The notes under the pieces are model-generated. The model was given only the letters and a program-made list of their open reading frames with translations, did not search any database and had not been told where the DNA came from. From an uncultured Pseudomonadales bacterium (lineage in GTDB: Bacteria > Pseudomonadota > Gammaproteobacteria > Pseudomonadales > Balneatricaceae), in NCBI GenBank assembly GCA_938084925.1, contig CALKFY010000102.1:1-32006 (forward strand): a stretch of DNA of 32,006 nucleotides. The letters run 5' to 3'. Below, piece by piece: positions 23,042-31,656 of this stretch; positions within the stretch are counted from its first letter, which is position 1, and every line of letters starts with the position of its first letter. The translations under genes were made by a program, and so were the position numbers.

Positions 23042-24535
23042 ATGACTACTGCATTAGCTTCAGATTCTATTATTGCCGTTATTGGCGCAGGCACCATGGG
23101 TGCTGGCATTGCGCAAGTGGCCGCACAAGCTGGCCATAAAGTATGGTTAGTTGACCAAGATATCAACGTTAGCGAAGCCGCGCTTGCCAAATTAGCCACA
23201 GGTTTAGAAAAGCTTGTAGGTCGTGGCAAAATTAGTGCCGAACATGCTGCTAACACTATCGCTAACATCAAACCTACTGCTGATCAACATGACCTAGCCG
23301 GCACTAGCCTAGTCATAGAAGCCATTATTGAAGACCGCAATGTAAAGCACCATGTATTTGCAGGTCTAATGGGTATCTGTGGTGCAGACTGTATCTACGC
23401 AAGTAACACCTCTTCCATTCCTATTGCCGATATTGCTGAAGGTTTGGAATACCCTGAGCAAATGGTTGGCATGCACTTTTTTAACCCTGCACAAATCATG
23501 AAGCTAGTCGAAGTGATTAGCGGCAAGCGGACCTGTGGCAAGGTTGCTGACATTGTTTACCATACTGCCGTAGCGTGGAACAAGGTAGCCGTACACGCCA
23601 CTGACACACCCGGATTTATCGTTAACCGTGTAGCACGACCTTTCTATGCTGAAGCACTACGTATGGTCAGCGAAGGTATGGGCGACTACACCGCCATCGA
23701 TACCGTCATGCGCGCAGCTGGTGGTTTCCGTATGGGACCATTCGAATTGATGGACCTAATCGGCCACGATGTTAACTACGCCGTAACTGATCTCGTATCT
23801 GAAGCCTTGTATCATCCACTATTTGAAGTATCACCAATTCAAAAAGCCTTAGTAGACAAAGGTGACCTAGGCCGCAAAACCGGCCGTGGTTATTATGATT
23901 ACAGTGCCGACCTACCTAAGCTAACTAATACCGCCGTGGCGAGTACTTCAGGCCAACTAATTATCGGCGACAACGATGATGATGCTATTTTATCGCCCCT
24001 TTGGAATAGACTAAGCGGCGCTGGTATTGCCTCTAAGTTAGGTAAAACAACACGCTTTGACGATTTACAGTTGCAACTACACAGTGGCGCCCCGGTTACC
24101 GAATCAGACACAGCAACTGTCGCCTTTGACATTGCTTTAGACCTCACTAGCTGTACGGCTCTTGCCTGCCAACGCAACCAGGCTTGCAGTAACGAACAAT
24201 TCCAAGCCTTGGCCAATGCTTTTGCTGCCGCTGACATCTTCTTAATTGAAATGCCCAACCAAGCCGGTTTGCCCGTTGCTCGTACTGTGGCCATGTTGAC
24301 CAACGTTGCCGCCGACGCGGTAGACAAACAAGTTTGTAGCCTAGAAGATGCCGACAAGGCCATGCGTTATGGTGTTAATTACCCACAAGGCCCCTTTATT
24401 TGGGCGGACCAGTTAAGTCCAAATTGGGTGCAAACCACCTTGGCCAACTTAGCACATCATATTTGCGCCTCCCGTTATGCAGAAAATGACTGGATTGCCA
24501 AGCACGTAATAGAACAACGGAATTTTTATGCCTAA
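23042..24535 (+). CDS. paaH: PaaH, 3-hydroxyadipyl-CoA dehydrogenase
   Basis: Predicted 497-residue NAD-dependent 3-hydroxyacyl-CoA dehydrogenase that oxidises 3-hydroxyadipyl-CoA. The NAD fold has IGAGTMGAGIAQV (GxGxxG at residues 15-20). The catalytic His is H145 in GMHFFNPAQIMKLVEV. STPGFIVN-like TDTPGFIVNRVARPFYAEA and GPFELMDLIGHDVNYAV follow. A second, C-terminal dehydrogenase-like domain (to FIWADQLSP) gives the two-domain length usual for PaaH. The end overlaps paaI by 8 bases, so translation is coupled. Confidence 0.95.
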   Translation: MTTALASDSIIAVIGAGTMGAGIAQVAAQAGHKVWLVDQDINVSEAALAKLATGLEKLVGRGKISAEHAANTIANIKPTADQHDLAGTSLVIEAIIEDRNVKHHVFAGLMGICGADCIYASNTSSIPIADIAEGLEYPEQMVGMHFFNPAQIMKLVEVISGKRTCGKVADIVYHTAVAWNKVAVHATDTPGFIVNRVARPFYAEALRMVSEGMGDYTAIDTVMRAAGGFRMGPFELMDLIGHDVNYAVTDLVSEALYHPLFEVSPIQKALVDKGDLGRKTGRGYYDYSADLPKLTNTAVASTSGQLIIGDNDDDAILSPLWNRLSGAGIASKLGKTTRFDDLQLQLHSGAPVTESDTATVAFDIALDLTSCTALACQRNQACSNEQFQALANAFAAADIFLIEMPNQAGLPVARTVAMLTNVAADAVDKQVCSLEDADKAMRYGVNYPQGPFIWADQLSPNWVQTTLANLAHHICASRYAENDWIAKHVIEQRNFYA

Positions 24536-24992
24536 GCAAGCCACCTCTTCGTCGCCGACACTGGCACAACAGTGTGCTGATCACATGTGGCAAGACGATA
24601 CCGCCGCGCAACATATTGGCGCCAAATTACTTGAAGTAGGCTCAGGCTACTGCCGCATGTCTATGCAAGTATTGCCTTTTATGCTGAACGGCCACGGCTC
24701 TTGCCACGGTGGCTTTATGTTCACCTTGGCGGATACCTGTTTTGCCTATGCTTGCAACAGTGACAACCAACCTACGGTGGCCTCGGGTTGCAGCATTGAT
24801 TACCTACGCCCTGCCATGGCCGGAGAGCTTCTATTGGCAGAAGCTAAACGCGTAAACAGAGGCCGTAGCACTGGCCTTTACGATGTCAAAGTGACCAACC
24901 CAGAAGGTAAAACCGTGGCTGAATTCCGCGGTCGTGCCCATCAAGTGGGCGAACACCTTATCGATCCCGCAAATTTAAAGGAAATCTCATGA
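24528..24992 (+). CDS. paaI: PaaI, hydroxyphenylacetyl-CoA thioesterase
   Basis: Predicted 154-residue hotdog-fold thioesterase that frees CoA from dead-end hydroxyphenylacetyl-CoA esters. The active-site stretch MLNGHGSCHGGFMFTLADTCFAYACN (quoted in part) matches E. coli PaaI, with the catalytic Asp in LADTCFAY. ASGCSIDYLRPAMAGE and EFRGRAHQVG are also conserved. It overlaps paaH by 8 bases and paaJ by 4 bases (ATGA), placing it firmly inside the paaFGHIJK unit. The first about 15 residues are extra and variable. Confidence 0.95.
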   Translation: MPKQATSSSPTLAQQCADHMWQDDTAAQHIGAKLLEVGSGYCRMSMQVLPFMLNGHGSCHGGFMFTLADTCFAYACNSDNQPTVASGCSIDYLRPAMAGELLLAEAKRVNRGRSTGLYDVKVTNPEGKTVAEFRGRAHQVGEHLIDPANLKEIS

Positions 24993-26191
24993 GCGAAGCT
25001 TATATTTGCGATGCCATTCGCACCCCCATTGGCCGTTATGGCGGCACCCTATCCAGCGTACGTGCCGATGACTTGGCTGCTACCCCCATCAAAGCCTTGA
25101 TGGAACGCAACCCTGATATGGATTGGAGCCAAGTAGAAGACATCTATTATGGTAGTGCCAACCAAGCTGGTGAAGACAACCGCAATGTGGCGCGCATGGC
25201 GGGCCTATTGGCGGGTATGCCAGTGAATGTTGGTGGCTGTACCCTAAACCGTCTTTGTGCATCAGGTATGGATGCTATCGGTACCGCTGCTCGTGCTATC
25301 AAATCTGGCGACCTAGACCTGGCTATTGCTGGTGGTGTTGAGTCCATGTCTCGCGCACCTATGGTAATGCCAAAAGCCGATGCGGCTTTCTCCCGCAAAG
25401 CCGAAATATTTGATACCACTATTGGCTGGCGTTTCATCAACCCCAAAATGCACCAGCAGTTTGGTACTGATTCCATGCCAGAAACCGCTGAGAACGTGGC
25501 CGAAGATTACAGCGTTAGCCGTGCAGACCAAGATGCCTTCGCCCTACGTAGCCAAGAGCGTGCCGCACAGTCTCAAGCCGCCGGTTTATTCGCTAGCGAA
25601 ATCTGCCCAGTTAACATTCCACGTCGCAAGCAAGATGACTTAATCTTTGACAAAGATGAGCAACCTCGCACCTCAACAATTGAAGGCTTAGCTAAACTAC
25701 CCGCACCTTTTCGTGCTGGTGGTAGTGTCACCGCCGGTAACGCCTCAAGCGTTAACGACGGCGCTTGCGCCCTGCTATTAGCTAGCGCACAAGCGGTACA
25801 AGAGCACAACTTAACGCCCCGTGCTCGCGTACTAGCCATGGCTAGCGCTGGTGTCGAACCCCGCGTCATGGGCATAGGCCCTATCGATGCCGTTAACAAG
25901 GTACTAGCAAAAGCTGGCCTGAGCCTCGAACAAATGGACCTGATTGAGCTTAACGAAGCTTTTGCAGCTCAAGGCCTAGCGGTTACCCGCAGCCTTGGCT
26001 TGAGCGATGACGACCCACGTGTAAACCCACAAGGCGGCGCTATCGCCCTAGGTCACCCCCTCGGCATGAGCGGTGCTCGCCTAGTGACCACGGCGGTCAA
26101 TCAATTAGAGCGTAATGACAAGCGCTACGCCCTTTGCACCATGTGCATCGGTGTCGGCCAGGGCTTGGCTATGGTTATAGAAAAAGTTTAA
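24989..26191 (+). CDS. paaJ: PaaJ, 3-oxoadipyl-CoA thiolase
   Basis: Predicted 400-residue thiolase that cleaves 3-oxoadipyl-CoA (and the dehydrosuberyl-CoA analogue) to shorter CoA esters and acetyl-CoA. The catalytic triad is complete: nucleophile Cys90 in NRLCASGMDAIG, His356 in ALGHPLGMSGAR, and Cys386 in CTMCIGVGQG. LNEAFAAQGLAV and GGSVTAGNASSVNDGA are typical thiolase motifs. It starts within the paaI stop (ATGA) and ends 35 bases before paaK. The homologous pcaF gene has the same activity in the beta-ketoadipate pathway; position makes paaJ the right name. Confidence 0.95.
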   Translation: MSEAYICDAIRTPIGRYGGTLSSVRADDLAATPIKALMERNPDMDWSQVEDIYYGSANQAGEDNRNVARMAGLLAGMPVNVGGCTLNRLCASGMDAIGTAARAIKSGDLDLAIAGGVESMSRAPMVMPKADAAFSRKAEIFDTTIGWRFINPKMHQQFGTDSMPETAENVAEDYSVSRADQDAFALRSQERAAQSQAAGLFASEICPVNIPRRKQDDLIFDKDEQPRTSTIEGLAKLPAPFRAGGSVTAGNASSVNDGACALLLASAQAVQEHNLTPRARVLAMASAGVEPRVMGIGPIDAVNKVLAKAGLSLEQMDLIELNEAFAAQGLAVTRSLGLSDDDPRVNPQGGAIALGHPLGMSGARLVTTAVNQLERNDKRYALCTMCIGVGQGLAMVIEKV

Positions 26192-26226
26192 CCTTTTTAC
26201 CAATATAAAAATGTGAGAGTACTAAC

Positions 26227-27525
26227 ATGAGTAATGCACCCTTAGAAGCCATCGAAACTGCAAGCTTAGACGAGCTGCAAAGCCTGCAGCTTGAGCGCAT
26301 GCGCTGGAGCTTGCAACATGCTTACGATAACGTTCCCCATTACAAAAAATCCTTTGACGATGCTGGCGTAGAGCCAGGTGATTTAAAGAGCTTGAGCGAC
26401 CTAGCCAAGTTTCCATTCACAGTTAAGACTGACTTACGTAACAACTACCCATTTGGCATGTTCGCCGTACCACAAAAAGACGTGGTACGTATCCACGCCT
26501 CTAGTGGCACCACAGGCCAGCCTACCGTTGTAGGCTATAGCGCTAAAGATATTGATACTTGGGCAACAGTTGTCGCGCGCTCCATCCGTGCTGCTGGCGG
26601 TAGCGCTGAAGACATGGTGCACGTATCCTACGGTTACGGTTTGTTTACCGGAGGTTTGGGTGCTCACTACGGTGCCGAAAAGCTAGGCTGTTCTGTAATC
26701 CCAATGTCTGGTGGTCAAACCGCCAAGCAAGTGCAGCTTTTGAAGGACTTTAACCCTGATATCATCATGGTAACCCCTTCCTACATGCTTAACTTGGCCG
26801 ACGAAATTGAACGCCAAGGTATCGATCCACATCAACTTAAATTACGCTGCGGTATCTTTGGTGCTGAACCTTGGACCAACACTATGCGCAAAGCCATTGA
26901 AGAACGTCTAGGTATTGATGCCTTAGACATCTATGGTTTGTCCGAAGTTATGGGCCCAGGTGTAGGTATGGAATGTCTAGAAACCAAAGACGGTCCAACC
27001 ATTTGGGAAGATCACTTCTACCCAGAAATCATTGACCCAGCTACAGGTGAAGTATTACCTGACGGCGAATACGGTGAACTGGTATTTACTAGCTTAACCA
27101 AGGAAGCCATGCCAGTCATTCGCTACCGTACCCGCGACCTGACTCGCTTGCTGCCAGGTACGGCACGCCCTATGCGTCGTATCGACAAGATCACTGGCCG
27201 TAGTGACGACATGATGATTATCCGTGGTGTAAACGTATTCCCATCACAGATCGAAGAGCTAGCCTTGCCAATGCCGCAGCTGGCGCCACACTACCAGATC
27301 GACATTACCCGCCAAGGCAATATGGACTCCCTAGCCTTAAACGTTGAGCTAACGCCTGCCTTTGGTCATCTAGAGCAAAGCGATCGCATGGCTCTGGCTA
27401 AAGAGCTTTCCAGCAAAATCAAGACCTTTATCGGGGTTAGCTGTGCCATTAACATAGCTGACCCAGGTCAAATTGCCCGCTCTGAAGGCAAGGCAGTACG
27501 GGTACGCGACTTGCGCAATAAATAG
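26227..27525 (+). CDS. paaK: PaaK, phenylacetate-CoA ligase
   Basis: Predicted 432-residue cytoplasmic AMP-forming ligase that activates phenylacetate with ATP and CoA, the entry step of the pathway and the source of the PaaX inducer. The adenylate loop HASSGTTGQPTVVGYS lies near residues 90-105. IFGAEPWTNTMRKAIEE, DIYGLSEVMGPGVGMEC and YRTRDLTRLLPGTARPMRRIDKITGRSDDMMIIRGVNVFPSQIE (quoted in part) are family hallmarks. It is the last gene of the paaFGHIJK unit; a terminator follows at 27568-27594. Confidence 0.96.
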   Translation: MSNAPLEAIETASLDELQSLQLERMRWSLQHAYDNVPHYKKSFDDAGVEPGDLKSLSDLAKFPFTVKTDLRNNYPFGMFAVPQKDVVRIHASSGTTGQPTVVGYSAKDIDTWATVVARSIRAAGGSAEDMVHVSYGYGLFTGGLGAHYGAEKLGCSVIPMSGGQTAKQVQLLKDFNPDIIMVTPSYMLNLADEIERQGIDPHQLKLRCGIFGAEPWTNTMRKAIEERLGIDALDIYGLSEVMGPGVGMECLETKDGPTIWEDHFYPEIIDPATGEVLPDGEYGELVFTSLTKEAMPVIRYRTRDLTRLLPGTARPMRRIDKITGRSDDMMIIRGVNVFPSQIEELALPMPQLAPHYQIDITRQGNMDSLALNVELTPAFGHLEQSDRMALAKELSSKIKTFIGVSCAINIADPGQIARSEGKAVRVRDLRNK

Positions 27526-27533
27526 GCGCTTGT

Positions 27534-27551
27534 GTCGGACTAAAGTCCGAC
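27534..27551. repeat. REP-like palindrome after paaK
   Basis: Perfect inverted repeat GTCGGACT-AA-AGTCCGAC, 8 bases after the paaK stop and ahead of the terminator. It resembles short dispersed palindromes seen in many proteobacterial genomes; only one copy occurs in this window. Confidence 0.7.
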
Positions 27552-27567
27552 CTACAAGCAAATTGTC

Positions 27568-27594
27568 AAGAAGCCCCATTAATTGGGGCTTCTT
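27568..27594 (+). terminator. Terminator between paaK and paaA
   Basis: Perfect 10-bp stem AAGAAGCCCC / GGGGCTTCTT with a 7-base loop and a U-rich 3' arm. It divides the cluster into paaFGHIJK and paaABCDE units. Confidence 0.88.
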
Positions 27595-27606
27595 ATTAAC
27601 TTGATA

Positions 27607-27647
27607 TGATACATTATCCTTGACTAACATCATATTTATTGTATCAT
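27607..27647 (+). promoter_or_regulatory. paaA promoter overlapped by PaaX-like and FNR-like sites
   Basis: TGATACA (27607-27613) and TGTATCA (27640-27646) form a perfect inverted repeat, read as TGATAC-N28-GTATCA. Between them lies TTGACT (27620-27625), a good -35, with TATCAT (27642-27647) as -10 at 16 bp. TTGAC-TAAC-ATCAT (27620-27633) is an 8-of-10 FNR match with the same centre as the palindrome (27626.5). Confidence 0.65.
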
Positions 27648-27676
27648 TTGACTCATGACTTAATCAGGAGTTTCCT

Positions 27677-28675
27677 ATGTACGCACAAATGGTAGAAACC
27701 GGTGTCAAAACGGTAAAAGACCGTTCTGAAATGGGTGCCGAAGAACAAGCCTTTATGGCTCGTATTGACGAAGAAAGTAAAATCGAACCCCAAGACTGGA
27801 TGCCTGATGCATACCGTAAAACCTTGGTACGTCAAATTTCTCAGCACGCTCACTCCGAAATTATCGGCATGCAGCCTGAAGGCAACTGGCTCACGCGGGC
27901 ACCAACAATCAAGCGTAAGCTACAACTAGCTGCCAAGATTCAAGACGAATGCGGCCATGGTCAATATTTGTACAGCGCCGCCGAAACCCTGGGTGTAGGC
28001 CGTGACGAGTTGTTAGATCAGCTACATACAGGCAAGGCTAAGTACTCCAGTATCTTCAACTACCCTACTCTTAATTGGGCCGACATGGGCGCAGTAGGTT
28101 GGTTGGTGGACGGTGCTGCCATCGTTAACCAGGTAATCTTACAACGTACTTCCTACGGTCCTTATTCCCGTGCCATGGTACGTATCTGTAAAGAAGAAAG
28201 CTTCCACCAGCGTCAAGGTTACGAAATCCTTTTGACCATGATGGAAAAAGGCACCCAAGCCCAAAAGGACATGGTACAAGACGCCATTAACCGTTTGTGG
28301 TGGCCAAGCTTAATGATGTTTGGGCCTAACGATGATTCATCCCCTAACACTGCACAATCTTTAGAATGGAAGATCAAGCGTAAGACCAACGATGAATTGC
28401 GCCAAATGTTTATCGATCAAACTATCCCTCAGCTAGAAGTACTAGGTTGCACGGCACCAGACCCAGACTTGAAGTGGAACGAAGCAACCGGTCATTACGA
28501 CTTTGGCGAAATTAACTGGGAAGAGTTCTTTAACGTGATTAAAGGCAACGGCCCCTGTAACAAGCAACGCTTAGCCAAGAAGGTTAACGCCCACGAACAA
28601 GGCGCATGGGTGCGCGAAGCAGCCATGGCCCATGCCACCAAACAACAGGCCAAAGCGGCCGCTAAAGTAGCTTAA
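27677..28675 (+). CDS. paaA: PaaA, phenylacetyl-CoA 1,2-epoxidase catalytic subunit
   Basis: Predicted 332-residue di-iron oxygenase subunit that epoxidises the aromatic ring of phenylacetyl-CoA. Iron-ligand motifs of the ferritin-like fold are visible: [18 protein letters not shown] and [17 protein letters not shown], each with Exx[23 protein letters not shown] and [14 protein letters not shown] are characteristic of PaaA. CAGGAG lies upstream of the ATG. First gene of paaABCDE, with its own promoter that overlaps a PaaX-like palindrome. The C-terminus is Ala/Lys-rich. No key residue seems missing. Confidence 0.97.
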   Translation: MYAQMVETGVKTVKDRSEMGAEEQAFMARIDEESKIEPQDWMPDAYRKTLVRQISQHAHSEIIGMQPEGNWLTRAPTIKRKLQLAAKIQDECGHGQYLYSAAETLGVGRDELLDQLHTGKAKYSSIFNYPTLNWADMGAVGWLVDGAAIVNQVILQRTSYGPYSRAMVRICKEESFHQRQGYEILLTMMEKGTQAQKDMVQDAINRLWWPSLMMFGPNDDSSPNTAQSLEWKIKRKTNDELRQMFIDQTIPQLEVLGCTAPDPDLKWNEATGHYDFGEINWEEFFNVIKGNGPCNKQRLAKKVNAHEQGAWVREAAMAHATKQQAKAAAKVA

Positions 28676-28729
28676 AATCAGTTAAGAAAAGCTAACTTTC
28701 GATAAGCAACGAATTAAGGAATGAAGATT

Positions 28730-29017
28730 ATGAGCACAGCTGACTGGCCACTATTTGAAGTATTTATCCGCAGCCGTCACGGCCTAAGCCACAAGCACGT
28801 TGGTAGCGTACACGCTGTTGATGCCACTAACGCCTTAGAAAATGCCCGTGAGCTTTATACGCGCCGCAACGAAGGCACCAGCATTTGGGTGGTACCTTCC
28901 AATACCATTACGGCTAGCGCGCCAGAACAGAAGGACGCTTTGTTTACTTCCCCAGTAGACAAGATCTATCGCCACCCTTCTTTCTACGAACTACCAGCTG
29001 CAGTGGATAAGATGTAA
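28730..29017 (+). CDS. paaB: PaaB, phenylacetyl-CoA epoxidase subunit
   Basis: Predicted 95-residue small subunit required for the epoxidase complex; it bridges PaaA-PaaC heterodimers in E. coli. WPLFEVFIRSRHGLSHKHVGSVHAVDATNALENARELYTRRNEG (quoted in part) and SIWVVPSNTI are family features. ATG 28730 is preferred over ATG 28721, since AAGGA lies only two bases before the latter and at proper distance from the former. The stop overlaps the paaC start by one base (TAATG). Confidence 0.95.
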   Translation: MSTADWPLFEVFIRSRHGLSHKHVGSVHAVDATNALENARELYTRRNEGTSIWVVPSNTITASAPEQKDALFTSPVDKIYRHPSFYELPAAVDKM

Positions 29018-29796
29018 TGACGGCTCTTACACAAATCAATAGCAATCACGATGCCTTAAACACCTACATTCTACGCATGGCGGACAACAACTTAGTTTTG
29101 GGTCAGCGTCTGTGTGAGTGGTGTGCTAACGCCCCCATTTTGGAAGAAGAAACAGCGCTAATGAATACCAGCCTGGATTTATTCGGCCAAGCGCGTAACT
29201 GGTTAAACTATGCCGTAGACCGCGATGCGAGCCTACAAGACTGTGACGCCGTGACCATGCTGCGTGACGAACGTAGCTACTTGAACATGTTGATCTGCGA
29301 ACAGCCTAACGGCAACTTTGCTGACACTATGGCACGTCACTACTTGTTTGACGTGTGGCACCGCCTCACCTTAGAAGTACTGTGCAACAGTGCGAACGAG
29401 ACTGTCGCTGCTATTGCCGCCAAGTCTATTCTAGAGGTACGTTACCACGAACAACGTACCCGTAATTGGGTTATTCGTCTTGGTGACGGCACTGAAGTAA
29501 GCCACCAGCGTATGCAAACCGCTTTAGATGATATCTGGACCTACGTCGGCGAGATGTTCACTCAAGACGAAGCTGAACTTAGCTTAGTTGCTCAAGGTGT
29601 TGCCCCTGACCAACAAACTATTGCTAGCCAATGGCGCGACATTGTTTCCGCCACCTTGGCAGAAGCCACTTTGACTATGCCAGAAGATGGCTATAGCCAA
29701 ATGGGCGGCAAGCAAGGCGAACACACCGAAGGTTTGGGCATTATGCTAGCAGAAATGCAAAGCTTGTACCGCGCCCATCCTGGCGCAGTTTGGTAA
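29017..29796 (+). CDS. paaC: PaaC, phenylacetyl-CoA epoxidase structural subunit
   Basis: Predicted 259-residue ferritin-like subunit that pairs with PaaA and stabilises it but lacks a functional iron site in characterised homologues. Typical stretches are LRMADNNLVLGQRLCEWCANAP, LDLFGQARNWLNYA and VRYHEQRTRNWVIRLGDGT. The C-terminal GGKQGEHTEGLGIMLAEMQSLYRAHPGAVW (quoted in part) is a PaaC hallmark. Translation is coupled to paaB by TAATG; paaD follows after 18 bases. Confidence 0.95.
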   Translation: MTALTQINSNHDALNTYILRMADNNLVLGQRLCEWCANAPILEEETALMNTSLDLFGQARNWLNYAVDRDASLQDCDAVTMLRDERSYLNMLICEQPNGNFADTMARHYLFDVWHRLTLEVLCNSANETVAAIAAKSILEVRYHEQRTRNWVIRLGDGTEVSHQRMQTALDDIWTYVGEMFTQDEAELSLVAQGVAPDQQTIASQWRDIVSATLAEATLTMPEDGYSQMGGKQGEHTEGLGIMLAEMQSLYRAHPGAVW

Positions 29797-29814
29797 ACAA
29801 GCGAGCTGACTAGT

Positions 29815-30345
29815 ATGAAGCATATCGACCTCTTTACCCCAGTTGACCTGATCTCTACAGATCGGGGCCGTGACATTGATTTTCACGGTCGCAACCCCAG
29901 TGTCGACGAGGTATGGCAACTATTGGAACTGGTTCCTGATCCAGAAATCCCAGTAGTGAGCGTGGTTGATTTGGGTATAGTACGTGATGTACGTGACATG
30001 AAATCGGGCTGGGAAGTGGATATCACCCCCACCTATTCTGGCTGCCCCGCTACCGACTTTATTGCTAGTGAAGTAGAACGTGCCCTTGACCGCGCTGGCC
30101 TTGAGGCCAAGATCAAAACCGTACTGGCCCCCGCTTGGAGCAGCACTTGGATCACCGCCAAGGGCCGCCAAGCCATGCTTGAAAGCAATATCGTGCCACC
30201 GGTACACGACCTAAACACATTGGCCTGCCCGAACTGTGGTTCGGACCAAGTTAATCTAAAAAACCAGTTTGGCTCCACCGCCTGTAAAGCACTTTATACG
30301 TGCCATACCTGCCTGGAACCTTTCGACTACTTTAAGACGATATAA
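29815..30345 (+). CDS. paaD: PaaD, iron-sulfur maturation-type protein of the epoxidase
   Basis: Predicted 176-residue protein with an N-terminal MIP18/DUF59 domain (LELVPDPEIPVVSVVDLGIVRDV, then ITPTYSGCPATDFIASEVERAL) and a C-terminal zinc-ribbon-like part: CPNCG and CHTC in YTCHTCLEPFDYF, with another Cys between. It is needed for epoxidase activity in vivo, probably through assembly of the Fe-S cluster of PaaE or another metal centre. It has about 20 residues before the DUF59 domain (MKHIDLFTPVDLISTDRGRD), which look variable. Two bases separate its stop from paaE. Confidence 0.93.
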   Translation: MKHIDLFTPVDLISTDRGRDIDFHGRNPSVDEVWQLLELVPDPEIPVVSVVDLGIVRDVRDMKSGWEVDITPTYSGCPATDFIASEVERALDRAGLEAKIKTVLAPAWSSTWITAKGRQAMLESNIVPPVHDLNTLACPNCGSDQVNLKNQFGSTACKALYTCHTCLEPFDYFKTI

Positions 30346-30347
30346 TT

Positions 30348-31421
30348 ATGAGCCAGTTTCATTCCCTTACCGTTAGCGATGTGAAGACCGAAACCCGTGA
30401 TACGGTTACTGTCACCTTCGACCTGCCAGCAGAACTTGCTGAGACCTTTCACTACCAGCATGGTCAGTACCTCACCTTGCGTACCGACATTGGCGGTGAA
30501 GAAGCCCGTCGCTCTTACTCTGTATGCGAAAGCCTAGGCAGACAAAAGCTACGCGTTGCTATCAAGCAAGTACCGGGTGGGTTGTTCTCCACTTGGGCAA
30601 ACAATGAGCTAAAAGCTGGCGATGTGATCGACAGCATGCCACCTCAAGGTAGCTTCACCTGCAACCTACAAGCTGATCATAAGGGTGAATACCTATTGAT
30701 CGCCGCGGGTTCTGGCATCACCCCTATCATGTCTATCTTGACCAGCATGCTAGAGCAAGAAGCGGACTCCAAGGTAACCTTGATTTACGGCAACCGCGCT
30801 ACTAGCTCAGTTATCTTCCGCGAAGAACTGGAAGACCTGAAAAATGAATATATGAACCGCTTAAACGTGATCTACGTAATGAGCCGTGAACAGCAAGACA
30901 TTGACCTCTTCAACGGCCGTATTGACGGTGACAAGATCACCGGCTTGCTAGATAAGTGGATTCATCCAGCACGTATTTCGGAAGCCTTTATTTGTGGCCC
31001 AGAAGACATGACCAAGCAAAGCCAACAAGCCTTGCTAGATGCCGGCCTTAAGTCAGAAAAAGTGCATATCGAACTGTTTGGTACCGTGACTGCTGGTAGC
31101 GCACGCCGCCAGGTAGAAGTCGACCCAGCTAACGCCGAAATGGTCGAAGTGAGCATGACTTCCGATGGCCACACGCGCACCTTCGAAATGGCCAAGAACG
31201 CCGTCAATGTACTGGAGGCAGGTATCGAAGCTGGCGCAGACCTACCTTGGGCCTGTAAAGCCGGTGTTTGTTCTACATGCAAGTGTAAGGTACTAGAAGG
31301 CGAAGTGGAAATGGACGTAAACCACGCCCTAGAAGACTACGAAATCAAAGACGGCTACGTACTTAGTTGTCAGTCCTACCCTATTACTAAGAAAGTGGTA
31401 TTGGACTTCGACGTACACTAG
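30348..31421 (+). CDS. paaE: PaaE, phenylacetyl-CoA epoxidase reductase
   Basis: Predicted 357-residue NAD(P)H reductase that feeds electrons to PaaABC. The N-terminal FAD domain has RRSYSVCES and GGLFSTWANNEL; the NAD(P) domain has AAGSGITPIMSIL and YGNRATSSVIFREEL, plus FICGPEDM. The C-terminal plant-type ferredoxin carries the [2Fe-2S] ligands in CKAGVCSTCKCKV and the last Cys in VLSCQSYP. The length equals that of E. coli PaaE (about 356). It is the last gene of the unit; paaZ does not follow. Confidence 0.96.
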   Translation: MSQFHSLTVSDVKTETRDTVTVTFDLPAELAETFHYQHGQYLTLRTDIGGEEARRSYSVCESLGRQKLRVAIKQVPGGLFSTWANNELKAGDVIDSMPPQGSFTCNLQADHKGEYLLIAAGSGITPIMSILTSMLEQEADSKVTLIYGNRATSSVIFREELEDLKNEYMNRLNVIYVMSREQQDIDLFNGRIDGDKITGLLDKWIHPARISEAFICGPEDMTKQSQQALLDAGLKSEKVHIELFGTVTAGSARRQVEVDPANAEMVEVSMTSDGHTRTFEMAKNAVNVLEAGIEAGADLPWACKAGVCSTCKCKVLEGEVEMDVNHALEDYEIKDGYVLSCQSYPITKKVVLDFDVH

Positions 31422-31595
31422 ATTTCAACATTTCGGGGGCAAGCCCCCGATACCCAAAGCGCTTTTTGTGTTCATGGGGCAGGCCCTCTGCCCCAGCCTT
31501 TCCAATCCCAGCCCTAGCGCTGCAATCTTCTAATACCGTTCAAATTCTAAAATCTGTACCATACTTCTACTGAACTATTTCAATCTATCTATGAC
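31422..31595. repeat. Hairpin-rich gap after paaE
   Basis: No gene is seen. TCGGGGGC / GCCCCCGA (31433-31450) and TGGGGCA / TGCCCCA (31475-31495, 7-base loop) are perfect inverted repeats. Neither is followed by a proper T-run, so they could be REP-like elements or weak terminators of paaABCDE. Confidence 0.6.
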
Positions 31596-31637
31596 ATTTA
31601 CCCTTTATGTTTACATATGTAAACATAAAGGGTAAAT
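31596..31637. promoter_or_regulatory. 42-bp perfect palindrome over a promoter
   Basis: The left arm ends in CTTTATGTTTACAT and the right arm begins ATGTAAACATAAAG; the symmetry is unbroken for 21 bp each side. TTTACA (31610-31615) and TAAATT (31633-31638) make a -35/-10 pair at 17 bp, so the palindrome covers the promoter of the small-gene pair that follows. Probable operator of an autoregulated module. Confidence 0.7.
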
Positions 31638-31656
31638 TATACGACAAGAGAACACC

